This document shows positions 17,118 to 25,378 of a stretch of 64,000 bases of DNA, one piece after another. The stretch is from JAWKTV01 sp041398905 (GTDB lineage Bacteria; Planctomycetota; Planctomycetia; Planctomycetales; Planctomycetaceae), in the NCBI GenBank assembly GCA_041398905.1, contig JAWKTV010000011.1:124001-188000 (forward strand), in the 5' to 3' direction. How positions within the stretch are numbered: position 1 is the first letter of the stretch; every line of letters begins with the position of its first letter. The position numbers and the translations under genes were made by a program. The notes under the pieces are model-generated. The model was not told the DNA's origin. It worked only from the letters and a program-made list of their open reading frames with translations, and ran no database searches.

Positions 17118-17759
17118 TTACTCCTGTTGTCCCTGCGGTTGATCGAGGGGAGCCGCAGCCGGGGGCGTCAGTTCGATCCCGTCGTACAGCTCATCCAGCG
17201 CGAGTCGACACCCGATCATCTGCAGGTCCAGCACTCCTCCTACACCCCCGGCGAAGTGAAATCGCCAGTTCCCATCATCGTCGCGAGTGAAGCAGTCGAC
17301 CCGCCGCTTGGACTGCGAGACCAATACGTAGTGACGCAGCGAATCCAACTGGAGGTAATGCTGAAACTTCTCGCCTCGGTCATAGGCTTCGGTGGAATCC
17401 GACAGAACCTCGAAGATGGCTTGCGGGTTCAGGAGACTGTTCCTGCATTCGTTCTCAAAGCAGGCTTGTCGCAGGTCACAGACGCATCCGGGTAGGTGTA
17501 AGTACTGGAGGCCTCGACGAGCACGCATATCGGAATCGAAGGTCTGGCAGCCCCCACGACTGGTCTGTTGATCCAACAGCGATGTCAGTCGCACTTTCAA
17601 GCGACTGTGCGCTGCTGTCCCACCCGACATCGCGAACAGCTCGCCCTTGTAGAACTCATGCCGTACCTCCGCGGTCTCTTCGAACGCGAGGTACTCCTCG
17701 CGAGACATCCGCAGGCGCTCGGGGGGGGGCTCATGGGGGTGTGCGGTGATGCTCGACAT
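17118..17759 (-). CDS. Uma2-family (DUF820) putative endonuclease, PD-(D/E)xK fold
   Basis: A 213-residue protein with the Uma2 hallmarks SREEYLAFEETAEVRHEFYKG (split here as SREEYLAFEE and RHEFYKGEL), FDSDMRAR, LLNPQAIFEVLSDSTEAYD and RHYVLVSQ. The catalytic YPD strand is missing from the straight reading. It appears in another frame between 17467 and 17503 as TYTYPDASVTCDKPA, so two compensating indels scramble ~13 residues in the written frame. Restored, the Asp of YPD and the Glu of FEVLS form the usual acidic pair. Uma2 proteins are abundant in planctomycetes and cyanobacteria and are presumed nucleases of unknown role. The gene ends 56 bases before the kinase start. Confidence 0.82.
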   Translation of the reverse strand: MSSITAHPHEPPPERLRMSREEYLAFEETAEVRHEFYKGELFAMSGGTAAHSRLKVRLTSLLDQQTSRGGCQTFDSDMRARRGLQYLHLPGCVCDLRQACFENECRNSLLNPQAIFEVLSDSTEAYDRGEKFQHYLQLDSLRHYVLVSQSKRRVDCFTRDDDGNWRFHFAGGVGGVLDLQMIGCRLALDELYDGIELTPPAAAPLDQPQGQQE

Positions 17760-17762
17760 GCT

Positions 17763-18422
17763 CTAACTCCACTCCAGGCGAAACGACAGGCTGTCATGCG
17801 ACACGAACGAGCCGTTGAACAGCTCGGCCGCGCCGCTGACGGCGCTGCCGTCCAGTTTCCACTGTTCCGGGCAACGACACCAGAGTGCGGTTCCTTTCCG
17901 GTAAAGCACGAAATTGACTTTGGCCCTGGGGCAGACGATGTGCTGGTCGGAACCCGGCCCCAGCAGGCAGGCCTGCTCCAGCAGCACGACGCCGTCGATT
18001 CTTTGTGGCGGGCGGTGACCACTCGTGACGGCGAGTCGAGCGGACAGGCTGAGCGGCGAGGGCTGCTCGAACTTCAGCCGGACATCCCGGCCGAGCCGCA
18101 GTTCGTCCCCCGACCGCAGCCACTGTTCACCCGACTCCGGCCGACCGACAACTCCGCCGTCACCGAGCAGGGTGAGCCGGTATTGCTCACCCGCCCGCTC
18201 GATGGCGGCATGGACGCGGGAAAGGTCCGCCAGCAGCGGCAAGTCCGCCGCCGCTTGCAGCCGTCCCGGCGGCGTTGGCCCGCCGATGGTGTAACGCTCG
18301 TCCATCCAGATCACCCATGTGCCGACCCCATCAATCCACAACCGCGCAGCGGCCGGCTTCGGTTGGAAGGCCGGCGGCGAATGGCGGTCGCTCGTCATGA
18401 GGGGGGCAGGCGTGATGGGCAT
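17763..18422 (-). CDS. tandem FHA-like domain protein
   Basis: Of 219 residues, the first half has an FHA-like pattern: YTIGGP in place of IGR, then LSRVHAAIER with the conserved Ser-Arg-x-His, and SGDELRLGRDVRLKFEQP as the last strands. The second half repeats the fold more loosely (ACLLGPGSDQHIVCPR, ALWCRCPEQWKLDG, HDSLSFRLEWS). The Gly-Arg phosphate-binding Arg is not kept in the first unit, so phosphothreonine binding is uncertain. Its stop lies three bases before the Uma2 start codon, suggesting shared transcription. ATG starts at 18422 and 18398 are both possible. Confidence 0.65.
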   Translation of the reverse strand: MPITPAPLMTSDRHSPPAFQPKPAAARLWIDGVGTWVIWMDERYTIGGPTPPGRLQAAADLPLLADLSRVHAAIERAGEQYRLTLLGDGGVVGRPESGEQWLRSGDELRLGRDVRLKFEQPSPLSLSARLAVTSGHRPPQRIDGVVLLEQACLLGPGSDQHIVCPRAKVNFVLYRKGTALWCRCPEQWKLDGSAVSGAAELFNGSFVSHDSLSFRLEWS

Positions 18423-18558
18423 GTCATCATATCAACGTATGATCGTGTCGACCGGTTCAATCTTTCTAGTCGCAGCACGCCGGTACGACCGGCGGCTCAC
18501 CTGTTGAGCCGGCGATCGTATCGCCGCGTTGCAGTGACATGAACGAGTTTCATACCCG

Positions 18559-18632
18559 CGTGGGGTAGGCCGCCGGCCTGCCTGATTTCTGACTCACCGC
18601 CGAATCGATGCAGGCCGGCAGTCTACCCCACG
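18559..18632. repeat. long imperfect inverted repeat
   Basis: Arms CGTGGGGTAGGCCGCCGGCC-TGC (18559-18582) and GCAGGCCGGCAGTC-TACCCCACG (18610-18632) are near-perfect complements around a 27-base centre. The element is intergenic, between the coiled-coil gene and the tandem FHA gene. Such GC-rich palindromes recur as intergenic elements in many genomes. Whether it is a terminator, an RNA element or a REP-like repeat cannot be decided from one copy. Confidence 0.7.
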
Positions 18633-18668
18633 AATCTCTCACGGTCCTGAAACGACTTCATGAAACAT

Positions 18669-18702
18669 GGTCACCCCGGCCGCGTTAGCGGCCGGGGTGA
18701 CC
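18669..18702 (-). terminator. strong hairpin downstream of the coiled-coil gene
   Basis: A perfect 15-base inverted repeat, GGTCACCCCGGCCGC (18669-18683) and GCGGCCGGGGTGACC (18688-18702), with the four-base loop GTTA. It starts seven bases beyond the stop of the coiled-coil gene on the minus strand. There is no clear T-tract, so it may be a T-less terminator or an mRNA 3' stabilising stem. Confidence 0.65.
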
Positions 18703-18709
18703 AGCGAAC

Positions 18710-19522
18710 CTACTCAACGTTGACCAGCTCGGCGTCGGTCACTCGAATCTCACGGCCGCCGAAGTACGCGGCGACCTGATCTTCGATGTCCTCCGGCACC
18801 TTCGCATCCTGCTCGACCGGGATGCTGCCGGTGTAGCTTGACTCGGCGTCGGCCATCTTCTGACGGACGTCCAGTTCCTTGTTGATCTCGGCGATCAACC
18901 CACGGGCACGGGCGAGTTGGCTGTCGTCGATCTCCAGGTTGGCGACCGTCTCGGCCGCTTCGACGCTGCGGAGCCGGGCGACCAGCCGGTCAATCTCGAC
19001 CTCCAGGTCCTTGCGGGCCGAGAGCATCTCTTCGAGCTTCACCTTCATCGCTTCCAGGCCTTCCGACTTGGCGGCGAGGCTGGCGCGGTCGCGCTCGAGA
19101 GCGTCCTGCGCGAGCTTGAATCGGTTGAAGCGGTCGGCCAAGTCTTTCTGCACCGCCTTGCGGGTGAACTTGCGACCGGCGTACACGTACTGCACGTCGT
19201 CACCCTTCAGGTCTTCGCTGAGGGTCATGATCGCCTCTTCCTGACCGGCGAGGCGGCTCTCCTGACGTTCGATCGAAGCCTGCAGGTTCTGCAGGTCGAC
19301 CTCCTGCTCGGCGATCACATGCAGTGATTTCTGAATCTCCGGGACGAGGTTGGCGACCTCCTTCCGGGCCCGTTCGATCTCGAACTCGACCGGTACCCCA
19401 CTGCGAACGGCTGAGCGAACGTTGTCCGCGCCCGTCGCGAGGTAGCTGATGGCATCTCGACCGAACACAAACGTGCTGACCGCCGCGACGGCCAGCGTCC
19501 CCAATGCGATTTTCCGCACCAT
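18710..19522 (-). CDS. membrane-anchored coiled-coil protein, unknown
   Basis: The start at MVRKIALGTLAVAAV follows GGGGG about nine bases upstream. One N-terminal hydrophobic segment is followed by ~200 residues of heptad-rich Glu/Leu/Arg helix (VPEIQKSLHVIAEQEVDLQ, SIERQESRLAGQEEAIM, KVKLEEMLSARKDLEVEID). It ends with an acidic tail (VPEDIEDQVAAYFGGRE). The shape recalls PspA-like or YbgF-like scaffold proteins, but no family signature is clear. The membrane anchor and the neighbouring kinase/FHA genes allow, but do not prove, an envelope-signalling role. Confidence 0.75.
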   Translation of the reverse strand: MVRKIALGTLAVAAVSTFVFGRDAISYLATGADNVRSAVRSGVPVEFEIERARKEVANLVPEIQKSLHVIAEQEVDLQNLQASIERQESRLAGQEEAIMTLSEDLKGDDVQYVYAGRKFTRKAVQKDLADRFNRFKLAQDALERDRASLAAKSEGLEAMKVKLEEMLSARKDLEVEIDRLVARLRSVEAAETVANLEIDDSQLARARGLIAEINKELDVRQKMADAESSYTGSIPVEQDAKVPEDIEDQVAAYFGGREIRVTDAELVNVE

Positions 19523-19946
19523 GGTAACACCCCCTGAAAACAAGTCGCCGACGTGACGGCTGGTAATGAGCCCCGACAACCGGGTGCTCGTCAGGAGGTT
19601 GTTCGCCGAGGCCGCGTCGATCTTGAGAAGTTCTATCGGAATTTCTGGCGAACTGTTGTGGTTGTGTTGCAACATCTTACTGGGAAGGTGTTTACGTGCT
19701 GTTCCTTGTGGTGTTGTCGACGGCGGAACCGCTGTGCCTGTCGCCCATCCGCCGAGCTGCGTCTCAGGTGGTCTGGGCGATGTTTACGGCCGACCCCGGC
19801 GCGCCCCCCCCCGGAAGTCATGCCCCGGCTTTAGCGGTCGCTGCAATTGGACCGATACGAACAGTTGGGTGATCGCGCGACGAACGTCGCTCCCGCCTGC
19901 GCCTCCGCCCCGGCGCCGTATCTCTCCTCGACCGACAGAGCGACCC
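19523..19946. other. divergent intergenic region, no gene seen
   Basis: About 420 bases lie between the coiled-coil gene (minus) and the histidine kinase (plus). The histidine kinase frame stays open upstream but its translation there is Cys/Arg/Pro-rich and unlike a protein. Both promoters are expected here; none was confidently seen. Confidence 0.45.
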
Positions 19947-20786
19947 ATGTCCGAACTCGAATCGCTTCGCGAAGAGAACTCCCGTCTGCGGGCCGAACTG
20001 CAGGCGATGCGGCAGCAGTTGATGCAGGCGCAGAAGCTCTCGTCGGTCGGGGCGCTCGCCAGCTCGATCACGCACGAGTTTAACAACATCCTCACCACGA
20101 TCATCAACTACGCCAAGCTGGGGCTGCGGAATCAGGACGCGGCGTCACGTGACAAGGCGTTCAACAAGGTTCTGATGGCCGGCCAGCGCGCCTCGAAGAT
20201 CACGACCGGCATGCTCTCTTATGCCCGCAGCAAGGGCGACCACCGCGAGCCGCACGATCTTGCGCAGCTGCTGGAAGATGTGCTGGTGCTCGTTGAGAAA
20301 GACCTCCAGCACCATCGCGTGAGCCTCGATCTGCGGGTTGAAGGCCGGCCCTACGCGGCCGTGAACACGGGTCAGGTGCAGCAGGTGCTGCTCAATCTCA
20401 TCATCAACGCCCGTCAGGCGATGGCGAATGGCGGCACGCTGACGATCGTCGTCCGCGCCAACGCCGAGACGAACTTCGCCGAGTTGTCCATCCGCGACAC
20501 GGGGTGCGGAATTCCCGCCGATAAGCTGCCCAACATCTTCGCCCCGTTCTTCTCGACGAAGACGGCTGACGCGCAAGGGCAGGGAGGAACCGGACTGGGC
20601 CTCGCGATGTGCAAGGATGTCATGGAGTCGCACGAAGGACGGATTCGAGTCGAGAGCCAGCCGGGGAAAGGGACGGCATTCACGCTGAAGTTCCCGCTCG
20701 TCCCGCCGCCGAACTTCCTGACGCCGAACCGGTCCGTCGCGGGAGCGGCTCCATCGCAGGGGCCGCTCGAACCGGCAAATGCGTGA
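19947..20786 (+). CDS. soluble sensor histidine kinase
   Basis: Start at MSELESLREENSRL, which begins a ~30-residue coiled coil. The dimerisation/phospho-acceptor box ITHEFNNILTTI has His43. The ATPase domain has the N-box NLIINARQAMANGG, G1 box DTGCGIP, F region FAPFFSTK and G2 box GGTGLGLA, all intact. There is no transmembrane or PAS domain, so at ~279 residues it is a minimal cytoplasmic kinase of the NtrB-like HisKA type. No response regulator is adjacent, so the partner is unknown. Confidence 0.9.
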   Translation: MSELESLREENSRLRAELQAMRQQLMQAQKLSSVGALASSITHEFNNILTTIINYAKLGLRNQDAASRDKAFNKVLMAGQRASKITTGMLSYARSKGDHREPHDLAQLLEDVLVLVEKDLQHHRVSLDLRVEGRPYAAVNTGQVQQVLLNLIINARQAMANGGTLTIVVRANAETNFAELSIRDTGCGIPADKLPNIFAPFFSTKTADAQGQGGTGLGLAMCKDVMESHEGRIRVESQPGKGTAFTLKFPLVPPPNFLTPNRSVAGAAPSQGPLEPANA

Positions 20787-20996
20787 TGCGGTCGTGATGC
20801 TCGGGGCGTTGCCCGCGACAGCACTGTGCGCGATGCTGATGTCGCACAGGGTCGGGCATCTGGCTGATACTTCGCTCACCGCTGCGGGGCATTCCGCCTG
20901 CGTCGACGTTCGACCGGGGTTTGTCGAGCAGTTACACTCTGGCGACGGACGCGCGCGGGGTGCGGCCGACACATCACCAGTCGGGCTTGACGAGTT

Positions 20997-21368
20997 ATGT
21001 CCGTGCGAGGCATCCGCGGCGCGACCAGCGTTCCGGAGAACGACGCGAGCGAGATTCTGACGGCGACCCGTGAGTTGCTTGAAGAACTGTTGCGAGCGAA
21101 CGGGATCGACGACTTTGAAGAGATCGTTTCGGCGGTGTTCACCACCACGCCGGACATCACTGCCGCTTTCCCGGCCGAGGCCGCGCGGGGGCTGGGGATG
21201 AAGTACGTCCCATTGCTGTGTGCGTCGGAGATTGACGTGCCGACCGGGATGAAGCGGTGCATTCGTGTTCTGCTGCATGTGAACACCAGCCGGTCCCAGG
21301 CGGAGATTTCGCATGTCTATCTGCGGGACGCGAAGAAGCTGCGGCCGGACATGTCCGGCGCACAATAG
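20997..21368 (+). CDS. aroH: chorismate mutase, AroH type
   Basis: A 123-residue monofunctional AroH-class chorismate mutase, turning chorismate into prephenate for Phe/Tyr synthesis. Active-site residues known from the Bacillus enzyme fall at the same positions: Arg7, Cys75, Glu78, Arg90 and Tyr108 (in RGIRGAT, LLCASEID, CIRVLLH and SHVYLR). Length matches the family. It sits between a histidine kinase and a membrane protein with no other shikimate genes near. Confidence 0.93.
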   Translation: MSVRGIRGATSVPENDASEILTATRELLEELLRANGIDDFEEIVSAVFTTTPDITAAFPAEAARGLGMKYVPLLCASEIDVPTGMKRCIRVLLHVNTSRSQAEISHVYLRDAKKLRPDMSGAQ

Positions 21369-21424
21369 CTCAGTCGGTCGATCGTCCTTCATCAACATTC
21401 CCCTGCCGTCACCCTGGACGACGC

Positions 21425-22303
21425 ATGAAACGCGAAACGCTGATCTGGCTGGTGGTGCTCGGGCTGGCGACGATCTGGCTGGTGGTCCGCGCGTCGTCGG
21501 GGCAAATGGCCCTGCAGTATGTGCAGCCTCAGGCGATTGGCGAAACGGGCGCGACGCACAACGACTTCACCGCCGGGACGGCGGTGTACAGTCCCTCCCG
21601 CACCGCGGGTGTGTGGGTTGCGGCTTTGCTGACGCTGTTCATCATGTCGTTCCTCTACAAGGACAACCCGCTGTACAAGCTGGCGGAAGCGGTCATCGTC
21701 GGGGTCTCCGCGGCGTACTGGATGGTGGTGTCGTTCTGGACGGTGCTGGTGCCGAACCTGTTTGGCAAACTCTGGCCCGATGCGATTCATGATTGGGCGA
21801 TGCCGGGGCTGTCGCCGGTACGGGACAAAGACTGGTACTGGTACCTGGTTCCTTTGTTTCTGGGTGGAATGCTCCTGTGGCGACTCTCGCCGAAGGGAGG
21901 TTGGATCGCCCGCTGGCCGTTGGCGTTCATCATCGGCACCACCGCCGGGTTGCGACTGGTCCACTTCCTGCAGGCCGACTTCCTCAGCCAGATTCAGGCC
22001 GGTGTCGAGCCGGTGCTGGTGCTGGACGGGTCGGTGAGTGACAACTTCTGGGCGAGCTTCCGGGCCTCGCTGGTGTTTCTCGCCACGCTCGCCGCGCTGA
22101 CTTACTTCTTCTTCTCGATCGAGCACAAAGGTATCGTCGGCCGCGTGTCGCGGGTCGGCATCTGGGTGCTGATGATCACCTTTGGCGCGGCCTTTGGATA
22201 CACGGTCATGGGCCGTATCGCGCTCCTGGCGATTCGCTTCGAGTTCCTGTTCGACAACTGGCTTTGGCTGATCGACCAGGGACAGACCCGGCTGACCGTC
22301 TGA
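21425..22303 (+). CDS. polytopic membrane protein, unknown
   Basis: A 292-residue protein with about eight hydrophobic helices, beginning MKRETLIWLVVLGLATIWLV. Others include GVWVAALLTLFIMSFLY, VIVGVSAAYWMVVSFWTVLV, LAFIIGTTAGLRLVHFL, ASLVFLATLAALTYFFF and GIWVLMITFGAAFGYTVM. A loop carries DKDWYWYLVPLF. It is 56 bases behind aroH and probably co-transcribed. I know the type as a planctomycete hypothetical membrane protein. No transporter signature is seen. Confidence 0.75.
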   Translation: MKRETLIWLVVLGLATIWLVVRASSGQMALQYVQPQAIGETGATHNDFTAGTAVYSPSRTAGVWVAALLTLFIMSFLYKDNPLYKLAEAVIVGVSAAYWMVVSFWTVLVPNLFGKLWPDAIHDWAMPGLSPVRDKDWYWYLVPLFLGGMLLWRLSPKGGWIARWPLAFIIGTTAGLRLVHFLQADFLSQIQAGVEPVLVLDGSVSDNFWASFRASLVFLATLAALTYFFFSIEHKGIVGRVSRVGIWVLMITFGAAFGYTVMGRIALLAIRFEFLFDNWLWLIDQGQTRLTV

Positions 22304-22359
22304 GGCGATCGCCACAGCAGCGCGGGCAGACCATTCGAGAGACCGTACGGAGCGCGCCG

Positions 22360-23601
22360 GTGCCGCTGGAGATCGAGCAGATTCGCCGACAGTTTCCCGC
22401 ACTCGCGCGGGTCGAGGACGGCCGGGCCGTCGCGTACTTCGACGGCCCGGCGGGCAGTCAGGTGCCGCAACGTGTGATTGACGCCGTGAGCCAGCACCTC
22501 ACTTGGCACAACGCCAACCGCGGCGCGGCATTCGCCAGCAGTCGCGAGTCCGACGCGATTCTCAATGCCGCCCACCAGTCGGTCGCCGACTTCCTCGGAG
22601 CCGCTGATCCCGGCGAGGTCGCCTTTGGGGCCAACATGACCTCGTTGACGTTCGCCTTCAGCCGTGCGTTGGCGAAGCGCTGGCGAGCGGGGGACGAAGT
22701 CATCGTCTCCCGGCTCGATCACGACGCGAACTTTACGCCGTGGGTGCTGGCCGCGCGAGACGCCGGCGCGATCGTGCATGAGATTCCGATCCACCTGCCG
22801 GAAGGCCGCCTCGATCTCGATCACTACCGCGCTCTCCTCAACGAGCGGACCCGGCTGGTGGCGGTCGGCTACGCCTCGAACCTGTCGGGGACCGTCAACC
22901 CGGTCGAGGAGATGGTCGCTGCGGCGCACAAGGTCGGCGCGGTGACGTTTATCGACGCTGTTCACTTCGCACCGCATCGTTTGATCGACGTGACGAAGAT
23001 CGGGTGCGACGTTCTTGCCTGCTCGGCTTACAAGTTCTTTGGCCCTCATGTCGGCATCTTGTGGGGACGCCGCGCGTTGCTCGAATCGATCGAGCCGTAC
23101 AAGCTTCGGCCGGCTCCCGACGCGCTGCCGGGACGCTGGATGACGGGGACGCAGAACCACGAAGGCATCGCCGGGACCGCGGCGGCGATCGAGTACCTCG
23201 CCGATATCGGCCGCCGCGACTCGACCGTGACGAAGAGCCGCCGCGAGGCATTGAGCATTGCCTTCGGCGAGATCGAAGCGCATGAAAACCGAATCTTCGC
23301 ACCCTTGCTGCATGCGATCGCCCAGCGGGCGGACTTTCAGGTATGGGGGCCTCGGGACGTCGCGGACATGGCGGACCGAGTGCCGACGCTGTCCATAACT
23401 CATCAGCGATTCACCCCGCGCGAGCTGGCGGAGTATTTCGCACGTCGCGGCCTGTGGACCTGGGCTGGTAACCATTATGCGGTCCCGTTCAGCGAGGCGG
23501 CCGGCCTCGAACCGCACGGAACGCTCCGCATCGGCCTGCTGCACTACAATACCGCCGCGGAAGTCGAGCGGCTGCTGCAGGCGATCGACGAGCTACCTTG
23601 A
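22360..23601 (+). CDS. cysteine-desulfurase-like PLP enzyme lacking the catalytic Cys
   Basis: A GTG start at 22360 with GGAG eight bases upstream gives a 413-residue fold-type I PLP protein. It resembles class V aminotransferases of the SufS/CsdA type: ANRGAAFASSRESDAIL, SRLDHDANFTPW, VGYASNLSGTVNP, FIDAVHFAPH and the PLP-Lys in CSAYKFFGPHVG. Where SufS has RTGHHCAQ with its catalytic Cys, this protein reads WAGNHYAVP, with Tyr instead. It belongs with the group annotated cysteine desulfurase-like, whose reaction is not established. No suf or isc gene is nearby. Confidence 0.85.
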   Translation: MPLEIEQIRRQFPALARVEDGRAVAYFDGPAGSQVPQRVIDAVSQHLTWHNANRGAAFASSRESDAILNAAHQSVADFLGAADPGEVAFGANMTSLTFAFSRALAKRWRAGDEVIVSRLDHDANFTPWVLAARDAGAIVHEIPIHLPEGRLDLDHYRALLNERTRLVAVGYASNLSGTVNPVEEMVAAAHKVGAVTFIDAVHFAPHRLIDVTKIGCDVLACSAYKFFGPHVGILWGRRALLESIEPYKLRPAPDALPGRWMTGTQNHEGIAGTAAAIEYLADIGRRDSTVTKSRREALSIAFGEIEAHENRIFAPLLHAIAQRADFQVWGPRDVADMADRVPTLSITHQRFTPRELAEYFARRGLWTWAGNHYAVPFSEAAGLEPHGTLRIGLLHYNTAAEVERLLQAIDELP

Positions 23602-23803
23602 CGAATCAGCTCCGTTCAAGATTGTGCGTTGCCTGGCGGCAGTGAGAGCCTTTGGCACGTTGGGTCACCAGTACTCACCGCGAGTTTCGTGATTCGATGA
23701 AGCACAACCGGCCGCTGAGCTGACGGCAGTGACGACGGCGACGATGAGACTCATGGGAATTCGCCGACAGACAGGCGACTCGGTTCACTACGACGCAAGA
23801 CGA

Positions 23804-25339
23804 ATGACAGACCGACAAGCACGCCGACAGTTTCTCCGCAGCAGTGGCCAAACGCTCGCCGCGCTGGCCGTCGCACCGCACTGGCTGCGAGGTCATTCCG
23901 GCCTCTGGGCGGATGACGGCCAGCGTGCCGGGGCCAGCGGGTTCGCGGTCTCCTTCAATGTGGCGGAACGGGGGGAGCCGTTCTCGGGGCGGGTGTACGT
24001 CATCCTGGGGTCGCGCGAGGCGGAGCCGCGTTTGTCGATCAACTGGTTCTCGCCGCCCCCGATGCTGGCGAAGGACATGACCGACCTGCCGGCGGGTGAG
24101 GCGGTGACTCTGTCGCTGGACGACCCGTCAACGTTGCGGTTCCCGAGAGACTTGCAGCCCGGGCAGTTCGTCGGGCGGACGGCTCAGGCGCTGATGCGGT
24201 TCAACCCGCTGGACCGCCGCGTCGGCGATGGTCCGGGGAATGGTTACTCGACACCGCTGGCGGTGTCGGCCGCCGGGCGAGTTGTCGAGTTGCAGGTGGA
24301 TCAGCTCGTGCCGCCAGAAGCGATCCCGGAATCGGAGTGGTGTCGGCCGTTCCGCGCGTCATCACCACTGCTCAGCCGGTTTCATGGTCGCGATGTCAGC
24401 GTGCAGGGGATGGTGCGGTTCCCCACCAGCTACTTCGAACAGCGTGACCGACGCTATCCCGTGATCTACGAGATACCGGGCTTTGGAGGCGATATGCGGT
24501 ACGGGTTTCGACCCGAGCCGGTACGCGAGTCGAACCGCGAGGGAGTCGAGTTTGTGCGGGTGATGCTCGACCCCGGCTGCCCACTGGGGCATCACGTCTT
24601 CGCCGACTCCGCGAATAATGGTCCGTGGGGAACGGCACTGGTGCAGGAGTTTCTGCCGGCGATCGAAGCCGAGCTCCGGGTGATCGCCGAACCTCGTGCC
24701 CGGCTGCTGACCGGGCATTCGTCCGGCGGCTGGAGTTCCCTGTGGCTGCAGGTCACGTATCCCGAACTATTCGGCGGCGTCTGGAGCACCGCACCCGACC
24801 CGGTCGACTTTCGTGACTTTCAGCGGATCAATCTCTATCGCGCGGGGGAGAACATGTATCTTGATCCGCAGGGGGCGCGGCGGCCACTCGCCCGGGTGGG
24901 CGGCCAGGTGAGGCTCTGGTACGACGACTTCGCACGCATGGAGGAAGTCCTCGGCCCCGGGGGTCAGCTCCATAGCTTCGAGGCGGTCTTCAGCCAACGG
25001 GGCGAGGACGGCCAGCCGCGTCGGCTGTGGGACCGCGACAGCGGCGCGATCGATGCGGAAGTCGCCGAGAGTTGGCGGTCCTACGACATCAGTGAGGTGC
25101 TGATGCGCGAGTGGCGGCGGCTCGGGCCGCTGCTGGCGGGGAAGCTCAGCGTCGACATGGGAGATGCGGACACGTTCTACCTCGAAGGTGCGACACGGCG
25201 ACTGGGGGAACGCCTGCGTGAACTCGGCAGCGACGCGCACGTCGAACTGCACCCCGGCAAAGACCACGGTAGCCTGATGACCCGCGCGCTGGTGGAGCGG
25301 ATTCGTGCCGAGATGGTCGACATGTTTCTCCGCGGGTGA
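23804..25339 (+). CDS. Tat-exported esterase, alpha/beta hydrolase (esterase D/PHB-depolymerase type)
   Basis: The start at MTDRQARRQFLRSSG gives a twin-arginine signal (RRQFL) and a hydrophobic segment. The N-terminal ~190 residues are beta-rich. The C-terminal catalytic domain has YPVIYEIPGFGG, the nucleophile elbow GHSSGGW, and a late His in GKDHGSL. The family acts on carboxylic esters, from S-formylglutathione-like to feruloyl or polyhydroxybutyrate esters. The substrate is open. The 511-residue length with the extra N-terminal domain is longer than a bare esterase D. Confidence 0.82.
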   Translation: MTDRQARRQFLRSSGQTLAALAVAPHWLRGHSGLWADDGQRAGASGFAVSFNVAERGEPFSGRVYVILGSREAEPRLSINWFSPPPMLAKDMTDLPAGEAVTLSLDDPSTLRFPRDLQPGQFVGRTAQALMRFNPLDRRVGDGPGNGYSTPLAVSAAGRVVELQVDQLVPPEAIPESEWCRPFRASSPLLSRFHGRDVSVQGMVRFPTSYFEQRDRRYPVIYEIPGFGGDMRYGFRPEPVRESNREGVEFVRVMLDPGCPLGHHVFADSANNGPWGTALVQEFLPAIEAELRVIAEPRARLLTGHSSGGWSSLWLQVTYPELFGGVWSTAPDPVDFRDFQRINLYRAGENMYLDPQGARRPLARVGGQVRLWYDDFARMEEVLGPGGQLHSFEAVFSQRGEDGQPRRLWDRDSGAIDAEVAESWRSYDISEVLMREWRRLGPLLAGKLSVDMGDADTFYLEGATRRLGERLRELGSDAHVELHPGKDHGSLMTRALVERIRAEMVDMFLRG

Positions 25340-25378
25340 CCTCGTCCGGGTCGACTCACTGCGGAACCAACTGAGCGG

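Noticed and set aside
22102..23544. 480-codon minus frame opposite the PLP enzyme
   Set aside because: A shadow of a GC-rich gene: His/Arg-rich, no motif, while the plus strand matches a known fold throughout.
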